NCBI GenBank assembly: GCA_024401275.1
Contig: JAKSLJ010000002.1
Span: 1 to 64,000 of the forward strand
DNA from: Bacteroidaceae bacterium
Lineage (GTDB): Bacteria; Bacteroidota; Bacteroidia; Bacteroidales; Bacteroidaceae
Direction: 5' to 3'
DNA: 64,000 nucleotides
In this document: in pieces, positions 18,120-26,920 of the stretch
Layout: the number at the start of each line of letters is the position of its first letter
How positions within the stretch are numbered: the stretch's first letter is position 1
The notes under the pieces: model-generated
Databases searched by the model: none
What the model was told of the DNA's origin: nothing
What the model saw: the letters and a program-made list of their open reading frames with translations, nothing else
Made by a program: the position numbers and the translations under genes

Positions 18120-18250
18120 TTGATAATCCTTAGGATAACACATTGTTTCCTAAATGATTGCTCATCATAAGCCTAAGGATTGCGGATCATAAGCCTAAGG
18201 ATTACGAGTCGTTTCCCTAAGGATTATGAGTCGTTTCCCTAAGGGAAATT
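18120..18250. repeat. Tandem CCTAAGGATTACGAGTCGTT-type repeat
   Basis: The 408-bp gap before clpB contains several copies of a unit of about 22 bp built on GGATTACGAGTCGTTTCCCT. The last two are nearly identical and end in CCCTAAGGGAAATTTT, itself palindromic. The complement of the same arrangement (two units plus the CCCTAAGGG end) occurs at 44905-44965. No gene is present in the gap. Confidence 0.75.
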
Positions 18251-18280
18251 TTGTGAAGCTCCAAGACTGGCTTACTAAAT

Positions 18281-18317
18281 GCAAACAGCTATGTTTTGAG
18301 TTTGGCACGCTGTTTGC
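18281..18317 (+). promoter_or_regulatory. Hairpin just upstream of clpB
   Basis: GCAAACAGC (18281-18289) pairs perfectly with GCTGTTTGC (18309-18317), 6 nt before the first ATG of clpB. Its position at the translation start of a heat-shock gene makes a role in expression possible. It is not the CIRCE operator sequence. Confidence 0.35.
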
Positions 18318-18323
18318 TATAAT

Positions 18324-20741
18324 ATGAACAAACATAATATATTTATAAAATCTCAAGAAAATTCAGAAGATAACTTCAATGAATCTCATTTGGAGATGCA
18401 ATTGAAACAAAAAACGAAAGGAGAAGAAAAAATGACTAATCAGAATTACAACAATCAGACAAAGCAAGGTGCTCAGCAGAACAAGTTTGAGAACCTTGAG
18501 AAGTACAGCCGCAATCTGGTGAGTGCTGCGCGTGGTGGTAAGCTCGACCCAGTGATAGGTCGCGACGATGAGATTCGCCGAATACTGCAGATTCTCTCGC
18601 GCCGTACGAAAAACAATCCAATTCTCATCGGTGAACCTGGAACTGGTAAGACTGCCATCGTAGAGGGCTTGGCAGAACGCATTGTGCGTGGCGATGTGCC
18701 CGAGAACCTGAAGGATAAATTGGTTTATTCGCTCGACATGGGTGCTCTCGTTGCGGGTGCAATGTATAAGGGTGAGTTTGAAGACCGACTGAAGAAGGTG
18801 GTCAACGAAGTGGTGGAAAGCAACGGACAGATAATCCTCTTCATAGACGAAATCCACACGCTTGTGGGTGCAGGAAAAGGGGAGGGCGCAATGGACGCTG
18901 CCAATATACTGAAACCAGCCTTGGCACGCGGTGAACTGCGCTCTATCGGTGCTACGACGCTCGACGAATATCAGAAGTATTTCGAGAAGGACAAGGCTTT
19001 GGAACGCCGTTTCCAGACAATCATCGTAGATGAACCGGACGAGCAAGCTGCTATAAGCATACTCCGTGGCTTGAAAGAGAAGTATGAAGGTCACCACAAG
19101 GTGCGCATCAAGGACGAGGCGTGCATTGCTGCCGTGAAACTTTCTACGCGCTACATTTCCGAGCGATTCCTTCCGGACAAGGCTATCGACCTCATTGATG
19201 AGGCGGCTGCAAAACTGCGTATGGAACGCGACTCTGTTCCGGAAGAAATAGACGAACTGGTGCGCAAGATTCAGCAGCTTGAGATAGAGCGTGAGGCTAT
19301 CCGTCGCGAGAACGACAGCCAGAAAGAGAAGCAACTCACGGAAGACATTAACAAGCTGAAGGTCAAGGAGTACGAGCTGCGTAGCCAGTGGGAAGCTGAG
19401 CGCGAAGTTGCTAATCGCATACAGCAGAACAAGGAGCAGATAGAGAAACTGAAACTGGAGGCTCAACAAGCAGAACGCGACGGCAACTATGCCCGCGTGG
19501 CAGAGATTCGCTACGGCATCTTGCAGAAGTTGGAGGAAGACATTGAGAAAATGCAGAATGCAGAAGCTAATAAAATGCAGAATGCAGAATGCAGAATGCA
19601 GAATGATTCCCCAACCGATAATAATGCGCAGCCTAATTCTGCATTCTGCATTCAGAATTCTGCATTAAATGAAGTGCAGCCAAATTCTGCATTACCTCAG
19701 AAGATGGTTCGCGACGAGGTAACTGCTGACGACATAGCGGAGGTTGTTTCCAGATGGACAGGCATTCCTGTAAGCCGAATGATGCAGAGCGAGCGCGAGA
19801 AACTGCTTCACATTGAGGAGGAACTACATCAGCGCGTGATAGGTCAGCAGGAGGCAATAGACGCTGTAGCAAATGCCATACGTCGCTCTCGTGCTGGTCT
19901 TCAGGACGCAAGACGACCGATAGCTTCCTTCCTCTTCCTCGGTAGCACAGGCGTGGGCAAGACGGAACTTGCAAAGGCTCTGGCTGAGTATCTCTTCAAC
20001 GACGAAACGATGATGACGCGAATAGACATGAGCGAGTATCAGGAGAAGCATACGGTAAGCCGACTCATAGGTGCGCCTCCAGGATACGTTGGCTACGACG
20101 AGGGCGGTCAGCTGACGGAGGCTGTTCGTAGAAAGCCTTACTCTGTGGTGCTCTTCGACGAGATAGAAAAGGCGCATCCTGACGTGTTCAACACTCTGCT
20201 TCAGGTGCTCGACGACGGTCGTCTGACGGACAACAAGGGTCGTACGGTGAACTTCAAGAACACGATAATCATCATGACCTCAAACCTTGGCAGTCAGTTG
20301 ATAAACGAGTATTATGAGGAAATGTCCAAGAAACTGGAAATGAGCGACTTTGCAAGGGAAGAACGCAAGAATACTCTGAAGGAAGAAATCCTTACTCTCT
20401 TGAAGCAGAACGTGCGTCCGGAATTCCTGAACCGAATAGACGAGACGGTTCTCTTTGATCAGCTGAATAAGGAGGAGGTACGTCAGGTAGTGGAACTCCA
20501 GATAACTCAGCTCTACAGAATGCTGAAGGAACAGGACATAGAACTCCGCGTAACCCCAGAGGCTATTGACTTCCTCGCAGAAAAGGGCTACGACCCAGAG
20601 TTCGGCGCACGACCTGTAAAGCGCGCCATACAGCACCATCTGCTCAACCAACTCAGCAAGGACATCCTCGCCGGCAATGTGAGTACACGTGAACCGATAA
20701 TGGTGAAGGTGGATGAGGATAAGCTCGTGTTCAGTAGATAA
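18324..20741 (+). CDS. clpB: ClpB disaggregase lacking the N-terminal domain, with repeat insertion
   Basis: ClpB is a hexameric AAA+ unfoldase that rescues aggregated proteins with DnaK. Here NBD1 starts at about residue 60 ([21 protein letters not shown]) with Walker A GEPGTGKT (103-110). A long coiled-coil M-domain (about 290-405) marks ClpB rather than ClpC or ClpA. NBD2 has GSTGVGKT and [20 protein letters not shown]. The usual 140-residue substrate-binding N-domain is missing. The start reads [12 protein letters not shown], reminiscent of the first residues of full-length Bacteroidales ClpB, as if the rest had been deleted. An alternative ATG at 18432 has a good AAAGGAG in front. Residues of about 409-457 (KMQNAE..QNSALP) are a translated palindromic repeat between M-domain and NBD2. 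Confidence 0.92.
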   Translation: MNKHNIFIKSQENSEDNFNESHLEMQLKQKTKGEEKMTNQNYNNQTKQGAQQNKFENLEKYSRNLVSAARGGKLDPVIGRDDEIRRILQILSRRTKNNPILIGEPGTGKTAIVEGLAERIVRGDVPENLKDKLVYSLDMGALVAGAMYKGEFEDRLKKVVNEVVESNGQIILFIDEIHTLVGAGKGEGAMDAANILKPALARGELRSIGATTLDEYQKYFEKDKALERRFQTIIVDEPDEQAAISILRGLKEKYEGHHKVRIKDEACIAAVKLSTRYISERFLPDKAIDLIDEAAAKLRMERDSVPEEIDELVRKIQQLEIEREAIRRENDSQKEKQLTEDINKLKVKEYELRSQWEAEREVANRIQQNKEQIEKLKLEAQQAERDGNYARVAEIRYGILQKLEEDIEKMQNAEANKMQNAECRMQNDSPTDNNAQPNSAFCIQNSALNEVQPNSALPQKMVRDEVTADDIAEVVSRWTGIPVSRMMQSEREKLLHIEEELHQRVIGQQEAIDAVANAIRRSRAGLQDARRPIASFLFLGSTGVGKTELAKALAEYLFNDETMMTRIDMSEYQEKHTVSRLIGAPPGYVGYDEGGQLTEAVRRKPYSVVLFDEIEKAHPDVFNTLLQVLDDGRLTDNKGRTVNFKNTIIIMTSNLGSQLINEYYEEMSKKLEMSDFAREERKNTLKEEILTLLKQNVRPEFLNRIDETVLFDQLNKEEVRQVVELQITQLYRMLKEQDIELRVTPEAIDFLAEKGYDPEFGARPVKRAIQHHLLNQLSKDILAGNVSTREPIMVKVDEDKLVFSR
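19546..19704. repeat. ATGCAGAAT-family inverted repeat inside clpB
   Basis: Direct units ATGCAGAATGCAGAAT on the left face AATTCTGCATTCTGCATT on the right across a spacer of about 30 bp. A second copy lies between genes at 31849-31929. The insertion keeps the clpB frame open and adds about 45 residues at the linker joining the M-domain to NBD2. Confidence 0.9.
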
Positions 20742-20760
20742 GATGGGTAGTTAATAAGAA

Positions 20761-20795
20761 AATTGCACAAAGGGGTCTGACCCTTTTGTGCAATT
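20761..20795. repeat. Palindromic repeat family C, copy 1
   Basis: AATTGCACAAAGGGG and its near-complement form a 35-bp palindrome centred on TCTGA, 20 bp after the clpB stop and just before the convergent MBOAT stop. The T-rich flank makes it a plausible bidirectional terminator. Other copies are at 37311-37348, 44031-44057 and 59439-59476. Confidence 0.9.
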
Positions 20796-20800
20796 TTTAT

Positions 20801-22675
20801 TTAGAACTGGAAGTAGATGAATGGTTGCATGTCTGCTGCCGTAAACTGCCATACGATGAAAATCACTACTATTGAGAACAGAGCCATTACAGGCAGTGGG
20901 AGTGATGCAAATGCAAAACGGTAGCGTGACTTGGATTTTGCCGGAATCCAGTGGATGGCCATTCCGGCTATGAAGAGTAGGAATACTTTATCGTAGGCGG
21001 ATATGATAGGCATGATGTTTGCATTCCAAGCAGAACCCATCTGAGTGACCATTTGTGTAGCCGTATTCCATGCGACCTCATTGGCAATGGCTGGGTCGAG
21101 ATTACTGCCGGAGCGGAAGAAAAGGCGAGTGAAGCTGATGAACACAAAGGTGAAGAGCACTGCCCATACATGAGCTGCGTAGTTGCCGAACTTTGATTCG
21201 CAGCCGCACGACGTCCAGATGAGTTGTATGGTTGTGGCAATGTCCACGGCAACCACGAAGAACAGGAGGATAATTGTGAGAGGGCTGTTGAAATAGTAAT
21301 GGGCAACTGCCAATAAGATTGTCAGCATCCATATAAAGGCGAAACGCGTCTTCGCACTAAAGTCTCTCCAGAACTTGAATACAATCATGCCTGCTCCGTT
21401 CATACCTCCCCAGATAAGGAAGTTCATGCTTGCTCCGTGCCACAGACCTCCAAGAAGCATTGTGATGATGCTGTTCATGTTTGCATAGATAGGCTTATGG
21501 CGATCAGGATGTGTCTTTGCAAACCATATTGTCACCACGACAATGAGGGCGATGCCAATGGCGATAATCCAACTGCCGCTGAGCACAATGGTAAAGGCAG
21601 AGATGATGGTGAGGAAAAGTCCTGTGGCGGGAGTAATGCCACGGTTGCCGCCCAGAGGAATATAGAGGTAGTTTTGCAGCCAGCGTGAGAGGGAAATGTG
21701 CCAACGCTTCCAGAAGTTACTGCAGTTTGGCGCTTTGTATGGAGAGTTGAAGTTGGCTGGTAGATGGAATCCCATGAGAAGTGACAAGCCGATGGCAATA
21801 TCCGTATAGCCTGAGAAGTCTGCATATACCTGAAGGCTATAGACAAAGAGTGCCATGAGGTTCTCAAAGCCAGTGAAGAGTAGCGGATTGTCGAATACTC
21901 GGTCGATAAAATTCGTAGCAAGATAGTCGGAAAGGATAATCTTCTTGGCAAGGCCGTTGAGTATCCAGAATACGGCAAGGCCGAACATGCGGCGCGAGAT
22001 GAAATACTTCTTGTAGAGCTGCGGAATGAAGTCGCTCGCCTTGATGATAGGGCCGGCAACAAGCTGCGGGAAGAAGCTTACGTAGAAGCCGAAGTTCAGA
22101 ATGTTTGTTACAGGCTTAACCCTGCCCTTGAATACATCCACGGTATAAGAGATAACCTGGAAAGTATAGAAGGAAATACCTACAGGAAGAATGATTCTGT
22201 CAACGGAGAATACCGGCGAACCGACAAGGTCGTTTCCTGCGATGGCTGCCCAGTTACTTACCTGAAAATCAGTTCCAACGCATTGGTTGATGAGGTCGGT
22301 GAGGAAATAGGCGTATTTGAAATAACAGAGTATGCCGAGGTCAACGAACACGCTAAGCGTAAGCCAGCACTTCTTTGCCCTCTTGCTGTCAGTATTATAA
22401 ATGCGCTGAGCAATAAAGAAGTCGCTTATCGTTATGAGTATAAGGAGTCCTACGAACCATCCGCTTGTCTTGTAGTAGAAAAGAAGCGACACGAAGAACA
22501 GGTACGCATTGCGAAGCAGCGTGCGATTGCGGAACAAGGCAAAGACACAGAATACAATAGCAAAGAACGCCCAGAAATGAAACTGAGTGAAGAGCAAAGG
22601 GCTGTTTTCGTTGAACGAGAAAACAGACAGTATGTAGTTGAATAATAGTTCAGGTAATGTTTCCAGTAATTCCAT
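20801..22675 (-). CDS. MBOAT-family O-acyltransferase (AlgI/PatA-like)
   Basis: The 624-residue polytopic membrane protein has the MBOAT signatures: SFYTFQVISYTVDVFKG, FWKRWHISLSRWLQNYLYIP, and GGLWHGASMNFLIWGGMNG with the catalytic His. Members of this branch move an acetyl group across the inner membrane for O-acetylation of a polysaccharide or peptidoglycan. The C-terminal portion of about 100 residues with extra membrane segments is longer than in AlgI. Two SGNH-domain genes precede it in the same operon (spacings of 2 and 4 bp), matching the AlgI-AlgJ/AlgX or PatA-PatB partnership. The acetylated polymer is unknown. Confidence 0.9.
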   Translation of the reverse strand: MELLETLPELLFNYILSVFSFNENSPLLFTQFHFWAFFAIVFCVFALFRNRTLLRNAYLFFVSLLFYYKTSGWFVGLLILITISDFFIAQRIYNTDSKRAKKCWLTLSVFVDLGILCYFKYAYFLTDLINQCVGTDFQVSNWAAIAGNDLVGSPVFSVDRIILPVGISFYTFQVISYTVDVFKGRVKPVTNILNFGFYVSFFPQLVAGPIIKASDFIPQLYKKYFISRRMFGLAVFWILNGLAKKIILSDYLATNFIDRVFDNPLLFTGFENLMALFVYSLQVYADFSGYTDIAIGLSLLMGFHLPANFNSPYKAPNCSNFWKRWHISLSRWLQNYLYIPLGGNRGITPATGLFLTIISAFTIVLSGSWIIAIGIALIVVVTIWFAKTHPDRHKPIYANMNSIITMLLGGLWHGASMNFLIWGGMNGAGMIVFKFWRDFSAKTRFAFIWMLTILLAVAHYYFNSPLTIILLFFVVAVDIATTIQLIWTSCGCESKFGNYAAHVWAVLFTFVFISFTRLFFRSGSNLDPAIANEVAWNTATQMVTQMGSAWNANIMPIISAYDKVFLLFIAGMAIHWIPAKSKSRYRFAFASLPLPVMALFSIVVIFIVWQFTAADMQPFIYFQF

Positions 22676-22677
22676 TT

Positions 22678-23973
22678 CTATGGTATTTGTTTTTCTATTT
22701 CATTATTTATAGCATTGAAAAGCATATCGCCAAGAAGGTTGTAACCAGGGCGGAGGAAATGCACATGGTCAGAATTCATAAGTCCTGCGCGAACCCATTT
22801 GTTTGACGATCCTTTGCCTCCCATTATTCCATATACATCAAAGACTGCTCCCTGAGTTTCTTCTGCAAGTTCGATGAATGCCTTGCGTACACTTTCCGTG
22901 TTAGGGTTAATGTATTTGCCCGACGAGCTCAGGTTAAGGAAGCAGTCGTTGTTTGTGATGAAGATGAAGCAACAGTTGGGATTGGCTTCCTTGAACTCGG
23001 CAAGGAGCTTTCTGTAGCCTTCTTTGAACACTTCCGGCTTGAATCCCAATGAAGAAGCGTCGTTGATTCCGATGGCAAAGATGGCGAGTTCTGGGGTGTG
23101 TAGTTTCAGTTCCTCTGTGAAAAGATTACAGTTCAACCATTTCGGAACGGATGCTCCGTTTACACCACAAGCAGTGTATGTGACTCCCGGCTTGTCGCTT
23201 TCAGGAATAATGCCACGAAGAGTAAAACTGCCGCCTTGGGAAATTCCCTTGAAGATTATTGTGCATTCGGTTGCCGGATAAGGTATTCTACAAGAATAAG
23301 ACGAGAATGAAGGATCTATCTCTGTCGTATATTCCACTCCGTTGCATATTACCACAGGAATGATGTTAAACGATGTTGATGAGCCAAGGATTGTAATCTT
23401 GTTGAAATCATATTGCACGCTGTCTCTACCCGTATTCAATTGTAGTGAAACCGCTGCCGTAGGATCTGAAGTTCTTATGGCAGCTCCCATGATTCCGAGT
23501 GGGATGTTTTCCTTGTTGCTGATGTTTCTTGCTCCATCCCATTTGCCCGTAGTCTTAAGCCTGTAGGTTGATGGGGCGTTTGTGTTGAGTGTGGCAAAGG
23601 GAAACAGGCATCCTCTTGAGCCAGTGGCAGGAGCAAAGTTTTTTGAGAAATTAGTGCGAACCCTATTGCTGAAGATGTCTGCCTGAACATGCGAACCTCC
23701 GATGTGTATCATGTTAATCTTTACGTCTGCTCCGTCCTTTATGTCGGCGAGTTTCCACAGGAGAGTCATGAAGTCATCTGAAATGCCGGCAGGAAAGGAA
23801 AGTGAGTCTGCATCATAGTTTATGAAACTGAACTTCTGTGGCACCTGTTCCATCAATAAAGAGTCAGGAATGAAGTCTTCTTCCTCAAACTCTATTTCTT
23901 GAGCCGACGCATGGATTGCGTAAATCATTGTCAGCAAGAGGCAAATTATAGTCTTGATATTTAATCTCTGCAT
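22678..23973 (-). CDS. SGNH/GDSL-fold protein, exported (acetyltransferase partner)
   Basis: A signal peptide (through HASAQ) leads into a 431-residue protein with SGNH blocks in a variant form: MIHIGGSHVQAD (block I, nucleophile Ser), CGVNGASVPKW (block II-like), AIGINDAS (block III) and SDHVHFLRPGY (block V, Asp-x-x-His). It lies 2 bp upstream of the MBOAT gene. In such operons the SGNH protein hands the acetyl group to the extracytoplasmic glycan. Esterase activity is the alternative. Confidence 0.78.
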   Translation of the reverse strand: MQRLNIKTIICLLLTMIYAIHASAQEIEFEEEDFIPDSLLMEQVPQKFSFINYDADSLSFPAGISDDFMTLLWKLADIKDGADVKINMIHIGGSHVQADIFSNRVRTNFSKNFAPATGSRGCLFPFATLNTNAPSTYRLKTTGKWDGARNISNKENIPLGIMGAAIRTSDPTAAVSLQLNTGRDSVQYDFNKITILGSSTSFNIIPVVICNGVEYTTEIDPSFSSYSCRIPYPATECTIIFKGISQGGSFTLRGIIPESDKPGVTYTACGVNGASVPKWLNCNLFTEELKLHTPELAIFAIGINDASSLGFKPEVFKEGYRKLLAEFKEANPNCCFIFITNNDCFLNLSSSGKYINPNTESVRKAFIELAEETQGAVFDVYGIMGGKGSSNKWVRAGLMNSDHVHFLRPGYNLLGDMLFNAINNEIEKQIP

Positions 23974-23977
23974 TGGT

Positions 23978-25408
23978 TTATTTTTGTTTTTTCAACTCTT
24001 TCTCTACCGACTTCTTTGCCTTTTGTCTGTGAGATTGTATGAAGTTTAGTGTGTTGTAAAGCAATTCTGCAGCCTTTTGAGCACCCTTTTGAGAGAAGTG
24101 GAGATAGTCGCCGCCGGCAAGTCCTGTCTCAACCCATTTCACCATGCTTCCTTCGCCTCCCATGGATGCGTACAAATCCCAAAAGGCAACTTTGCTTTCA
24201 ATGGCAGCCGAGCGAAGAGAATCTACGACCTGTGGAAGACATTCGTAAGTGTGAGGGACACCACCTTTCTTTGTCGCCATGTCCGATGGACCGATAAAGA
24301 GAATGCGTGAGTTTGGAGAGATACGCTTGAAAAGAGCGATGGTGTTCTTTATTTGGTTTTTGAAGACAGAAATCTTCTTGTCGCTTCCAAGATAAGGAAC
24401 TGCATTACCTCCATACTGCAAGATGATCAATCCGACATTGAAAATGTCGTAATAAGCCTTAAGGTCAGCTTCACGGATGTTTCCGAAGTTCGTGCCTGAG
24501 CATCCGCGCATAGGAACATTGTCCACCATGACGCCTTTTCCGCCATCGGCAGAGATTCCATAGATGAATCCCTTTCCGCTTATGTTTATTGTGGCAGATT
24601 CGGCTGTCTTCCTGAACTTAGCCGTAAGGATCTTGAACGCATCGCTATTCGATGTGTTTGTCATTTTTATGGTGCTGTCAGCTGCATGGCAAACGGCAGT
24701 GACGTCACCTTTTGCCATAACGGTAATCGTGGTGAATTTTCCTGCATGTGACGGTGCCTTGTCTGAACTGAGTTTACGGCAGGTGAAAGTGGCGTTTCCG
24801 TTGATAATGGCAGAACGTGCCATAGGACCGTAGTTTCCTTCTCTTGAGCGTAGTGAAGGGTCGCCATAGGATAACTGCTGCTGAAGGGTAGGGGAGATGG
24901 TTTGGTTTATCGTTGTGGTTGCCACTGTTTGCACAGCCGGCATGAAGCCAACACCTGAGCCGCCGAAGTCCGTTTGCCATTGCTCGCGGAGGAAAGAACT
25001 TATGCGGTCCATCTCTATCTGTGAGTCGCCATAATGCATTACTCTTACGCTGGTGTCTTTTGCTGTCTGAAGAGCATCGAAGAATGGGTCCAGATAGTTA
25101 TCGGAAGGCATGTACACTCGTGCTGGATCATTTGTCATGAAATCTACATAGGCAGAATCGTTCTGGATAGCCTTTTCGCGAAGAGCCAACAATTCTTCTG
25201 GAGACAATTCTTTTGCCTTTGGTTCAGACTCGTTTGTGGATTGGGATTTACTCTCTTCTGTATCAGTCGCAAGAACCTCGGAAAGTGAGGGGAATGTTAT
25301 GGTAGTGCTATTCAGCAGAAGAACACCCTCTGAAGGGAAGAAAACGCTGATGCATCCTAATCCTAATAGGACGGAAGCCATAAATAGCAACATTTTGCCA
25401 ATATTCAT
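23978..25408 (-). CDS. SGNH/GDSL-fold protein, membrane-anchored or exported
   Basis: The N-terminus has one hydrophobic segment (MLLFMASVLLGLGCISVFF) followed by a low-complexity linker rich in Glu and Ser. The catalytic part has VMHYGDSQIEMDRI (block I), GCSGTNFGN (block II), QYGGNAVPY (block III) and GGDYLHFSQKGA (block V). It is the first gene of the three-gene operon with a second SGNH protein and the MBOAT transporter. Two different SGNH proteins with one MBOAT suggest either sequential transfer or two acceptors. This is inferred from context. Confidence 0.78.
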   Translation of the reverse strand: MNIGKMLLFMASVLLGLGCISVFFPSEGVLLLNSTTITFPSLSEVLATDTEESKSQSTNESEPKAKELSPEELLALREKAIQNDSAYVDFMTNDPARVYMPSDNYLDPFFDALQTAKDTSVRVMHYGDSQIEMDRISSFLREQWQTDFGGSGVGFMPAVQTVATTTINQTISPTLQQQLSYGDPSLRSREGNYGPMARSAIINGNATFTCRKLSSDKAPSHAGKFTTITVMAKGDVTAVCHAADSTIKMTNTSNSDAFKILTAKFRKTAESATINISGKGFIYGISADGGKGVMVDNVPMRGCSGTNFGNIREADLKAYYDIFNVGLIILQYGGNAVPYLGSDKKISVFKNQIKNTIALFKRISPNSRILFIGPSDMATKKGGVPHTYECLPQVVDSLRSAAIESKVAFWDLYASMGGEGSMVKWVETGLAGGDYLHFSQKGAQKAAELLYNTLNFIQSHRQKAKKSVEKELKKQK

Positions 25409-25560
25409 ATAAAAATATTATTATTGTTTTTATTTTTATTGAGAAGTCGTATAGAGCAGACTTAGTGCATAAATCTTGGCAAAATTACAAAAATAATTAG
25501 TCAAAAGCAGTCAGATTCCTTACTATCTGCAAAGCAGACGGATTTTTCTTGATTCTTTTC

Positions 25561-25616
25561 TAAACAAAAAACTGCTGAAACGGAAAATGCAACATAGATA
25601 ATCCGTTTCAGCAGCT
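25561..25616 (-). terminator. Terminator of the serC-serA-DUF1015 operon
   Basis: CTGCTGAAACGG (25572-25583) pairs perfectly with CCGTTTCAGCAG (25603-25614). On the minus strand a run of T residues follows. It lies about 25 bp past the DUF1015 stop. Confidence 0.88.
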
Positions 25617-25638
25617 ATATTTTATATGATATTCTTTC

Positions 25639-26913
25639 TTATGAAAGCTTATGAATACAGAGACCAGAGCGGAGTTTTGGCTCGAACCATGTTGCCTTTG
25701 GAGGCATGATCTTACCGCTGTCTGCGATGTTCATGATCTGATCCATAGAAACTGGGTAGAGTGCGAGTGCGGCACGCATTTCACCAGAATCTACGCGACG
25801 CTTGAGTTCCTTGAGGCCACGGAGACCGCCAACGAAGTCGATGCGCTGTGAAGAACGGAGGTCGCCAATCTCAAGCACTTCGTCAAGGATGAGGCGTGAA
25901 GAGATGTCAACATCGAGAACGCCGATAGGATCTGTGTTGTCGTAAGTATCATCGTGAGCCTTGAGTGAATACCAGTTGCCGTCGAGGTAGAGAGAGAACT
26001 CGTGGAGCTCCTGTGGCTTGTACTCGTCTGAGCCTTTGAGTTCGATGTCGAAGTTAACTGCGAGCTTAGCAAGGAATTCCTGTGAAGAAAGTCCGTTGAG
26101 GTCCTTCACTACGCGGTTGTAGTCGAGAATAGTGAGCTGTGAAGCCTGGAAGCAAACTGCCATGAAGTAGTTGTACTCTTCTTCGCCAGTGTGGTTTGGA
26201 TTAGCTGCCTTCTTCTCGCCGCCAATAAGACCTGCAGCAGCAGAACGGTGGTGACCGTCAGCGATATACATTGCAGGCATCTTGTTGAACTCTGCTGTGA
26301 TGGCAGCGATGTCAGCGTCGTCAGAGATCACCCAGAACTTATGACCGAAGCCGTCGATAGGTGCTACGAAATCGTATTCTGGTTCTGTAGCTGCGTACTT
26401 CTTGATGAGAGCATCGAGAATAGCGTTGTCTGGATAAGCGAAGAATACAGGCTCGATGTTAGCGTCGTTCACGCGAACATGCTTCATGCGGTCTTCTTCC
26501 TTGTCGCGACGAGTGAGCTCGTGCTTCTTGATCTTGCCAGTAGCATAATCCTCGCAGTAAGCGCCGATTACAAGACCATACTGTGTCTTGTCAGCAACGC
26601 CGTTGCCGAGAGGTTCATCCTTGAAGATTGTCTGAGCGTAGAGATAGTAGTTCTCCTTCTCGTCCTGAACGAGCCAGCCGTTGTCCTGGAACTTCTTGAA
26701 GTTCTCAGCAGCCTTCTCATAGACATGAGGATCATACTCAGAAGTGCCTACAGGGAAATCAATCTCAGGTTTGATGATATGGTAGAGGCTCTTCTCGTTG
26801 TCGCCAGCTTCTGCGCGAGCTTCCTCTGAATCGAGCACATCGTATGGACGAGATTCAACTTCCTCTACGAGTTCTTTTGGAGGGCGTACACCCTTGAATG
26901 GTTTTACTATCAT
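25639..26913 (-). CDS. DUF1015 family protein, serine-operon associated
   Basis: The 424-residue protein carries the DUF1015 hallmarks MIVKPFKGVRPP at the start, RPYDVLDSEEARAEA, and YIADGHHRSAAA in the middle. In Bacteroidetes this gene is commonly next to serC and serA, as here. Its biochemical role is not established to my knowledge; a link to serine or its metabolites is suggested only by context. The start is ATG at 26913. A longer frame reaching 26997 reads through a GC-rich palindrome (SPSHKKGRGLGG) and is not believed. Confidence 0.9.
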   Translation of the reverse strand: MIVKPFKGVRPPKELVEEVESRPYDVLDSEEARAEAGDNEKSLYHIIKPEIDFPVGTSEYDPHVYEKAAENFKKFQDNGWLVQDEKENYYLYAQTIFKDEPLGNGVADKTQYGLVIGAYCEDYATGKIKKHELTRRDKEEDRMKHVRVNDANIEPVFFAYPDNAILDALIKKYAATEPEYDFVAPIDGFGHKFWVISDDADIAAITAEFNKMPAMYIADGHHRSAAAGLIGGEKKAANPNHTGEEEYNYFMAVCFQASQLTILDYNRVVKDLNGLSSQEFLAKLAVNFDIELKGSDEYKPQELHEFSLYLDGNWYSLKAHDDTYDNTDPIGVLDVDISSRLILDEVLEIGDLRSSQRIDFVGGLRGLKELKRRVDSGEMRAALALYPVSMDQIMNIADSGKIMPPKATWFEPKLRSGLCIHKLS

Positions 26914-26920
26914 AATATAA

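Noticed and set aside
18160-18250. Possible CRISPR array (repeated GGATTACGAGTCG units)
   Set aside because: The units are contiguous with no unique spacers, are only about 22 bp long, and no cas genes are present in the window.
18363-19469. 368-codon minus-strand open frame opposite clpB
   Set aside because: It is antisense to the conserved NBD1 of ClpB and rich in Leu, Val and His, as expected from reversed codons.
18324-20741. ClpC or ClpA instead of ClpB
   Set aside because: The long M-domain coiled coil between NBD1 and NBD2 and the absence of a UVR-type short middle region point to ClpB. No ClpP-binding loop was recognised.
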